64,000 nt of DNA, taken from contig CAVOQD010000011.1 in assembly GCA_963698255.1 (NCBI GenBank), positions 186,001-250,000 on the forward strand. Direction: 5' to 3'. Origin of the DNA: JAWKOK01 sp963698255. GTDB lineage: Bacteria; Chloroflexota; Anaerolineae; Caldilineales; Caldilineaceae. Below the pieces are notes generated by a model. That model saw nothing but the letters and a program-made list of their open reading frames with translations. It did not search any database and was not told the DNA's origin. This document shows positions 58,118-64,000 of this stretch, piece after piece. A program made the translations under genes and the position numbers. How positions within the stretch are numbered: the first letter of the stretch is position 1; each line of letters opens with the position of its first letter.

Positions 58118-60707
58118 TTGCCCGATTTCGACAACGCCAGTGTGACACCGTTATCCGACTCGAACCGAGTGCCCGTCTTCAATTCCTTCATAGGCAGAAC
58201 CAAGGAGTTTGCTGAACTTCAACAGCTTTTGCTGCAGCCTGATTGTCACCTGCTGACCCTGGTTGGCCCCGGCGGCATTGGCAAGACGCGACTTGCGCTC
58301 CAACTGGGTGACACCGTCGGTGACGCCTTTGCGCGTGGGACGACAGTCATCTATTTGCAGCCGCTGCGCTCGGCTGAATTCTTCGTACCGGCTGTCGCGG
58401 ATGGGCTTGGGTTTTCCCTGTCGGGTCAAGAACCGCCACTGGTACAGCTTGGCCAATATCTGGGCGACAAGGAAGCGCTGATCATACTGGATAACTTCGA
58501 ACACCTCCTGGACGCAGGCAACCTGCTCTCGACGTTGCTGCCGTACACCCCGCACGTGAAGTATCTAGTGACATCCCGAGAGGCGCTCAACCTCCAGGAA
58601 GAGTGGCTCTATCCCATCCGTGGACTGACATTCCCTGGCCAGCGTGAAACCGAGGCCGGCCAAGGGAGCTACGATGCTGTCAGGCTGTTTGCGGAGCGGG
58701 CGCAACACGTCTACGCTGACTTCTCACCGGACGCAGAATCTGAAGCGGTTTTCCGGATCTGCCGGTTGGTGGGCGGTATGCCGTTGGCATTGGAATTGGC
58801 GGCAGCCTGGCGCAAGACCCTGAACTGTCAGGAGATCGCTGACGAAATCCAGACTGGTCTGAATTTCCTCACTGCTCGTCTGCCGCGATGTATCGGAGCG
58901 CCACAGCAGTATCCAGACGGTATTCGATCAGACCTGGCGCCGATTGAACGCGCGTGAACAGGATGTTTTTCGACGCCTATCGGTATTTCGAGGCGGATTC
59001 CAAAGAGATGCCGTTGGCGAAGTGACCGGCGCATCACTGGCGCTACTCTCTTCGCTGGTCGACAAATCGCTCCTGCGCCTCGACGCGAGCGGGCGTTACC
59101 AGGTCCACGAATTGCTGCGCCAATATGGAGCGGAACAACTGGAAAAGACGCCAGGCGACGCCCAGCAAGCGCAGGCGGACCACGCCCGCTACTATATCGA
59201 CTTCCTGCACCAACGTCGGGAGCATATTTGCGGAGGCCGCCAGCGTGAGGCGCTACTTGAGGTCAAGCGAGAATTGGACAACATCCGCATCGCCTGGTTA
59301 TGGGCGGTCGCTCAGGCTGACGCAAAAGCACTGCAGCGAGGCAGCGAGCCTCTCGGACTCTACTACCAATTCTTGGGCGGCTATCTGGAGGGCATGACGC
59401 TCTTTTCTCAGGCGACTGTAGCGCTTGATGCGCAACCGCCGAGCGAAGCCGTAGACCTTGCGCTGCTCGGCACGCTGATGTACCAGGCCTGGTATCACCT
59501 ACGTTTTGGGCGTCAGCAAGGAACGGAAGCCTGCATGACCAAGAGTTTGGCCATTTACTGTCGCCTAGACATCCCGCCGCTGCCCGGCTACCTGACCGAT
59601 CCCAACGCTCCGCTCAGTTTTGTCGCCCTGGCCCGCGGCGATTACGCCGCAGCAGCCCAATACGCGGAACTGGTTCGTCAGGTCGGCGAATCGCAACAGC
59701 ATCCGACCAACCGCCAGTTCGCCTATCACTTGCTGGCTGAAGCGAATCTGGGTTTGGGCGAATATGAGATAGCCCGAGAATTCGCCCAGCAGGCCTACGC
59801 GCAGGCGTTGATAACCGGCGACCGTTGGTTCATGGCCTACATTCTGAACAACATGGGCCAGATTGCGGTTGCGCTGGGCGACATCAGGATGGGCAAAACC
59901 CACTTCCAATCGAGCTACACGATTCGTGAGGCGTTTGACGATCCAGAGGGAATGGCGCTTGCGCTGATCAACCTGGGAAATCTTGCCTTCAAAGACCAAG
60001 ATCTTGGCGAGGCGGAAGAGCGATATCGGCGCAGCCTTGATATCTACCAGGAGATCAATGACAGAGGCGGATTGGCTTCCGCCAATTGGGGATTGGGCAG
60101 GGTCTTCTGCGAGCTAGGCGATCTGGATCGTACGCAAGTCCACTACGGTCAGGCACTGCAACTTGCGCTGGAGATCGACTACCGACCGGTGCTGTCCGGC
60201 CTGCTGGTGGATATTGCGGAATTGCTATGGAAGATGGAACAGCGAGAACGCCCGCTGTCGCTGCTGGCCTTCACGGCTCACGATCCGGCCACTGACCATG
60301 AGACCCAAACCCGAGCCAACACACGGCTTACCGAGTACAGGAACGCCGTCTCCGCTCACGTCTTCGCTGAGGCTATCACTATGGGTGAAGCAAGCGAACT
60401 AGACGTACTCGCAGCGGACCTTCTCTATCAACTCTCCCTCCCCGTTTTCGAAGTCACAGAAGAACTGACAACGCCTACACGCCCTGATCCTGCGCAAGCC
60501 CTGATCGAGCCGCTGACGCCACGCGAACTTGAGGTGCTCAGACTTCTCTGCGATGGTCTGACCAATCGCGAGATCGCCGACAAGTTGACGCTGGCCGTCG
60601 GCACGGTTAAGTTCTACACTGGCCAGATCTACGAAAAATTCGGCGTTCACAATCGTGTAAACGCCTTGGCCCGCGCCCGCGAGCTTCACCTCATCGACAT
60701 CCCCTAA
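58118..60707 (+). CDS. STAND-ATPase LuxR family transcriptional regulator, frameshifted
   Basis: About 862 residues. The AAA/NB-ARC-like ATPase has Walker A LVGPGGIGKTRLALQLGD (about residue 48), Walker B ALIILDNFEHLLD, sensor YLVTSREALNLQEEW and GGMPLALELAAAW. A TPR-like helical region runs from about residue 370 to 720. The C-terminal LuxR helix-turn-helix reads LTPRELEVLRLLCDGLTNRE, then LAVGTVKFYTGQIYEKFGV. It is a MalT-like signal-sensing activator. One extra base near 58883 breaks ARL/RDVSERHSSIQTVFDQTW. TTG 58118 follows AGGAGG closely; no ATG fits better. The DUF1326 operon downstream is a candidate target. Confidence 0.85.
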
Positions 60708-60840
60708 AACCGACCCTCCGCCATGCCGCGCCCCAACCAAAGTTGGGTGTGATATCCGCCAGAAACCATACAAACAAACCTTTGCCAGAAGAATTCCTCC
60801 AATAATGCCTGTATGGTAGCCCTATACGGTGTTGTTCCGA

Positions 60841-60859
60841 CCAATCGAACCACGATTGG
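60841..60859. promoter_or_regulatory. Candidate operator before the DUF1326 operon
   Basis: CCAATCG, AACCA, CGATTGG: a perfect 7-bp palindrome 57 nt before ATG 60916. A possible promoter TTCGGA (60875-60880), 17 nt, TAGAAT (60898-60903) follows, but it would leave the ribosome-binding site outside the transcript. Confidence 0.45.
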
Positions 60860-60915
60860 ATCTGTCAACCGCCGTTCGGAACCGTCTGGCGAGAGCCTAG
60901 AATCAGGAGAAACCC

Positions 60916-61521
60916 ATGTCTCAGGAATGGAAACTGGATGGTACGTACTTTGAAGCGTGCAATTGTGACGCCGCATGTCCCTGTGTCTTTCTCAGTGATC
61001 CCACGGACGGAGAGTGTACTGCGCTCGTGGCCTGGCACATTGACGAGGGCAGCTTTGGCGCCGTTGGCCTTGACGGCCTGAATGTGGCCTTGGCCGTCCA
61101 CAGCCCCGGCAATATGGCCTCGACGCCCTGGCGAGCGGCTGCCTACTTCGACGACAGCGCGAGTGAAAACCAGAAGCATGCGCTCACGCAGATCTTCACC
61201 GGCCAGGCCGGCGGCCATCCCGGCAGACTGGTCACGCATATCGGCGAAGTGCTGGGATTGAGCAGCCTGCCCATGACCTACCGAGTCGACGAAAAACGGC
61301 GCAGCCTGCACATTGCCGGCGTGGCCGAAGCCGAGATCGAAGCGTTTGCGGGTCAAGGCGGGGGAGATATCACGATTGAAAATCATCCGCTTTGCATCGC
61401 GCCAGGGTACCCGATAGTCGTCAGCAAATCCGAGAAAGTGACCTATCAAGACCACGGTCTCGACTGGGAATTCTCGGGGAAGAATGGATTCTACTCTCCG
61501 TTCACCTATCAAGGCGGGTAA
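60916..61521 (+). CDS. DUF1326 domain protein (first copy)
   Basis: 201 residues, intact. The family start WKLDGTYFEACNCDAACPCVFLSDPTDGEC has the CNCDxxCPC cluster, which could bind a metal. The all-beta body contains VAWHIDEGSFGAVGLDGLNV, AAYFDDSASENQKHALTQIF, a GQAGG turn, and the C-terminal YQDHGLDWEFSGKNGFYSPF. The function of DUF1326 is unknown to me. The gene opens a four-gene cluster with a DUF2182 membrane protein and a second DUF1326 protein; spacing is only 4 nt to the next start. CAGGAGAAA sets ATG 60916. Confidence 0.85.
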   Translation: MSQEWKLDGTYFEACNCDAACPCVFLSDPTDGECTALVAWHIDEGSFGAVGLDGLNVALAVHSPGNMASTPWRAAAYFDDSASENQKHALTQIFTGQAGGHPGRLVTHIGEVLGLSSLPMTYRVDEKRRSLHIAGVAEAEIEAFAGQGGGDITIENHPLCIAPGYPIVVSKSEKVTYQDHGLDWEFSGKNGFYSPFTYQGG

Positions 61522-61525
61522 AAAG

Positions 61526-62416
61526 ATGTCAACAGCAACCTTCACAGAATCGATTCTGCGGCGCGACCGCTCTGTGGTGTTAGCCGGCCTGGGTGCGATC
61601 CTCCTCTTGTCCTGGACATACATGGGCTATCTGGCCTGGGATATGAACAGCATGATGGAGATGGGATCTGCCGGCATGGAGACGGGCAGCGCAGGGATGG
61701 ACATGGCCACTGCCAGCTCGGCGATGGCTATGAGCGCCGGAGAACTGGACATGGGATCTGCCGGCATGGAAATGGTGATGCCGGCTGTCCAACCTTGGGG
61801 AATGATGGACTTTCTGATGATGTTCGTCATGTGGACGATCATGATGTTCGCGATGATGACGCCTTCGGCAGCGCCGATGGTACTCACGTACACCAAGATC
61901 AACCGTCAGAGGGGGACATCGTTGGGGCCGATCAGCGGAACAGGTATCTTTTTTCTGGGCTACCTGCTGATCTGGACTGCGTTTAGCGCCGCGGCCACAC
62001 TGGCACAGGGCGGGCTGCACGCAGCCACCCTGCTCTCCCCCATGATGGAGACGACCAGTCCGATTCTGGGCGGGATCATCCTCATCGCTGCCGGCCTGTT
62101 CCAGTTCACGCCACTCAAATACGCATGTCTCGCTCACTGCCGCACACCGCTGGGCTTCTTCATGACAGAGTGGCGTGAAGGGCCATCGGGGGCGCTCATC
62201 ATGGGCGTGCGCCACGGAGCGTACTGTGTCGGTTGCTGCTGGCTGATCATGGCTGTGCTCTTTGTGGCCGGGGTCATGAACCTGTTTTGGATTGCGATCA
62301 TTGCGGCCTACGTCCTGCTGGAGAAAGTGTTGCCGGCCGGCCACAGGGTCAGTTGGGCCATCGGTGTTCTGATGATCGGCTGGGGGGCGTGGATGATGAT
62401 TGGGACTTTGGGGTGA
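61526..62416 (+). CDS. DUF2182 integral membrane protein, Met-rich loop
   Basis: 296 residues, intact. It has an N-terminal span, then an external segment of about 60 residues with direct repeats of MGSAGME/MDMATAS and many Met residues, which suggests soft-metal binding. The DUF2182 core follows: MFVMWTIMMFAMMTPSAAPM, GIFFLGYLLIWTAFSAAATL, LFQFTPLKYACLAHCRTPL and GVRHGAYCVGCCWLIMAVLF. The paired Cys residues in CLAHC and CVGCC are hallmarks of this 'predicted metal-binding integral membrane' family. It stands between two DUF1326 genes with 4-nt and 3-nt gaps, so one operon and probably one complex. Confidence 0.85.
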   Translation: MSTATFTESILRRDRSVVLAGLGAILLLSWTYMGYLAWDMNSMMEMGSAGMETGSAGMDMATASSAMAMSAGELDMGSAGMEMVMPAVQPWGMMDFLMMFVMWTIMMFAMMTPSAAPMVLTYTKINRQRGTSLGPISGTGIFFLGYLLIWTAFSAAATLAQGGLHAATLLSPMMETTSPILGGIILIAAGLFQFTPLKYACLAHCRTPLGFFMTEWREGPSGALIMGVRHGAYCVGCCWLIMAVLFVAGVMNLFWIAIIAAYVLLEKVLPAGHRVSWAIGVLMIGWGAWMMIGTLG

Positions 62417-62419
62417 ACG

Positions 62420-63031
62420 ATGCCAACTTATGATTCATGGGCGGTTGCGGGCTCGTACTATGAGGTCTGCAACTGTGAGGCGGTTTGCCCTTGTCGGCGA
62501 CACGGCGATCGACAAGGGGGGAGATCCACTTACGGCGTCTGCGATTTTGCCCTATCCTGGTATATCACCGAAGGTCACGCCGATGAACTCGACATTTCGA
62601 ACCTTGCTGCCGTGCTGGCCGGCTCGTATTCAGACGATGAACCGGGCTCTCCATGGCGAGTCATACTCTATGTCGACGAAAATGGCAGCGATCAACAACA
62701 GCAGGCATTGACGGACATCTTCTTGGGGCGCGCCGGCGGCGGGACGCTCAAAAGTTTTGCCGGCGCCTTCGGCGAAATCTATGCGGTGCGAAGCGCAAGT
62801 ATTCACCTCGAACATAGTGCGAATCAGGAACGGATGGAAGTAATAGGCTACGTTTCGGCTGCGACAGCCAGCCCCGATCCAACAGAGCTGCGTGTGTCTT
62901 GTGGCATTCCTGGCCACGATCGACCCGGTCAAGAGATCGTCGCAGATCACTTTCGGGTAGACGACCTGGGCCTCAAGTGGGAACTCAACGGACGATGCGG
63001 ATTTGCAACCGACTTCGCCTACAGATCCTAG
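62420..63031 (+). CDS. DUF1326 domain protein (second copy)
   Basis: 203 residues, intact. WAVAGSYYEVCNCEAVCPCR repeats the CNCxxxCPC cluster of the first copy. ALSWYITEGHADELDISNLA, ILYVDENGSDQQQQALTDIF and LGLKWELNGRCGFATDFAYR align with the corresponding parts of 60916-61521. The two are clearly paralogous but diverged, which suggests a heterodimer or two roles. ATG 62420 starts 3 nt after the DUF2182 stop. Confidence 0.85.
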   Translation: MPTYDSWAVAGSYYEVCNCEAVCPCRRHGDRQGGRSTYGVCDFALSWYITEGHADELDISNLAAVLAGSYSDDEPGSPWRVILYVDENGSDQQQQALTDIFLGRAGGGTLKSFAGAFGEIYAVRSASIHLEHSANQERMEVIGYVSAATASPDPTELRVSCGIPGHDRPGQEIVADHFRVDDLGLKWELNGRCGFATDFAYRS

Positions 63032-63117
63032 TTGTACACGACACCTACAACAGCGTTCAAGCGTCCATCGATACCATACACACGTTTTTGCAGTATGCAC
63101 TTGAAGGGAGTGATGGC

Positions 63118-63714
63118 ATGGCCTTTATCAGCACGGTTCCAGAAGAGCAGGCATCAACCGAAGTCACCCAAATGTATCAGGAAAACATCGAAGAACTCGG
63201 CTACATTCCCAACTACGCCAGGCTCTTCAGCCATCGTCCGCATGTCATGGCCGCGTGGGGCAACCTGTTGAGCGCTATCCAGAGCGCCATGGATCCACGG
63301 CGTTACGAACTGGTCACTCTGGCCGCAGCTCGCGCATTGAACAGTTCTTACTGCATGTTGGCCCACGGCTCCATCCTGCTCCAGAATTACTACTCATCGG
63401 AAGAACTTGCCCGGATCGCTTCAAACTACGGCAGAGCAGATTTGACACCGGCCGAAGTGGCGATGATGTCGTTCGCGGAGCAGATCGTACGCGATGCGAC
63501 CAGGATTTCTCAGACTGATGTCAACACTTTGCAAGCGTATGGATTTGATGACGCAGAGATATTCGATATATCGACAACAGCCGCAGCGCGTTGTTTCATG
63601 TCTAAAACTGTGGATGCGTTGGGGGCCGAACCGGATGAGAACTATCTGGCGCTGGACGAAAACCTGCGCCGAGTACTGACAGTGGGCCGTCCCATTAGCG
63701 GGCAAACCCGATGA
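63118..63714 (+). CDS. Carboxymuconolactone decarboxylase/AhpD-like peroxidase-related protein
   Basis: 198 residues. The all-helical AhpD-like fold shows YIPNYARLFSHRPHVMAAWG, RRYELVTLAAARALNSSYCM followed by LAHG, and AEVAMMSFAEQIVRDAT. The usual CxxC of AhpD is reduced to one Cys (Ser-Ser-Tyr-Cys...His), as in 'peroxidase-related' members, so peroxide reduction with a dithiol is doubtful. It lies 86 nt after the second DUF1326 gene on the same strand and may be part of the same response. ATG 63118 follows GAAGGGAGTG; ATG 63113 is out of frame. Confidence 0.8.
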   Translation: MAFISTVPEEQASTEVTQMYQENIEELGYIPNYARLFSHRPHVMAAWGNLLSAIQSAMDPRRYELVTLAAARALNSSYCMLAHGSILLQNYYSSEELARIASNYGRADLTPAEVAMMSFAEQIVRDATRISQTDVNTLQAYGFDDAEIFDISTTAAARCFMSKTVDALGAEPDENYLALDENLRRVLTVGRPISGQTR

Positions 63715-63739
63715 ACCCACAAGGGGGGCTCAGCATGAG

Positions 63740-63800
63740 TAAGCCCCATTCATGGGGCGTTGCTTTTTAGCCCGGCGGCTTAAGGGCGGTCAGCCCAAAA
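63740..63800. repeat. Dispersed repeat fragment
   Basis: CCCCATTCATGGGGCGTTGC with TTTTTAGCCC resembles GTTCACGGGGCGTCGCTTCA at 34588-34640. The first word is itself palindromic (CCCCATTCATGGGG). Confidence 0.5.
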
Positions 63801-63899
63801 CCACAGATAATGCCAGAGCCAACGAATTTCAGACCTGCGATTTTTCCCCGTCACCTGTTCACGTGCACGACTACAGCACCAGGAAACGAGAAACCGAAG

Positions 63900-64000
63900 A
63901 TGACAAAACGCATTGCACGGCTAGGCACGTGGCTTTTGGTCGCGATGTTTGGCTTGATCCTGATGGCAAACGCCCCTGTATACGCGCGTCAGGCCGTGCC
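63900..64000 (+). CDS. Start of a secreted protein (5' part only)
   Basis: ATG 63900 opens a signal peptide: basic start MTKRIARLGT, hydrophobic WLLVAMFGLILMA, then NAPVYA with a likely cleavage before RQAVP. The gene continues beyond the window and its function cannot be judged. Confidence 0.6.
   Translation, partial: MTKRIARLGTWLLVAMFGLILMANAPVYARQAV

Overview
The window is GC-rich bacterial DNA, most probably from a Chloroflexota member of the Anaerolineae/Caldilineales type. This is inferred from gene content: a DUF2344 radical-SAM-linked protein, F420-type LLM oxidoreductase, STAND-type LuxR regulators, secreted repeat proteins ending in a short YLPxV-like tail, and very many long intergenic palindromes. 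No rRNA, tRNA or CRISPR array was recognised.

Layout. 1-6138: end of a DUF2344 gene, then a BMP-type nucleoside/sugar ABC importer (two permeases, lipoprotein, ATPase). 6164-15280: DUF433 orphan, FGE/diversity-generating-retroelement-like debris, DNA polymerase IV, a 2-hydroxyacid dehydrogenase, polyphosphate glucokinase, VOC protein, IclR regulator with a class III aminotransferase, PPK2 and a DsbA-like protein. 15408-24347: LLM oxidoreductase, SCP2 protein, hydrolase, MFS exporter, secreted M28 peptidase, APH kinase and GST. 24786-30371: surface-glycan genes (GT39-like transferase, methyltransferase, GT2, perosamine-synthase-like aminotransferase). 30581-34427: a very large secreted metalloprotease. 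34754-35025: remnant of an EAD1-like/NTPase conflict gene. 35279-38325: argG, with a candidate structured leader, and argJ. 38438-44585: SMP-30 lactonase, secreted repeat protein, lactonase, signal-peptidase-like lipoprotein and a membrane protein. 45110-52078: NDP-sugar enzymes (including gmd), hydrolase, DUF4062-like protein and two large membrane glycosyltransferase-like proteins. 52168-55513: Nudix and pheT. 55693-57862: IS91-like element with its own tyrosine recombinase. 58118-64000: STAND LuxR regulator, then a DUF1326-DUF2182-DUF1326-AhpD-like operon and the start of a secreted protein.

Three themes run through the window. First, about twenty genes carry single-base frameshifts, almost all +1; intact neighbours make assembly error the likeliest cause, and I give merged coordinates for these genes. 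Second, nearly every gap holds a long inverted repeat. Some fall into families with conserved ends, some are nested in one another, and some sit inside or at the end of genes. Third, there are decayed remnants of exotic systems (DGR-like VR/TR, EAD1-NTPase). All functional calls rest on reading motifs by eye; no database search was run.
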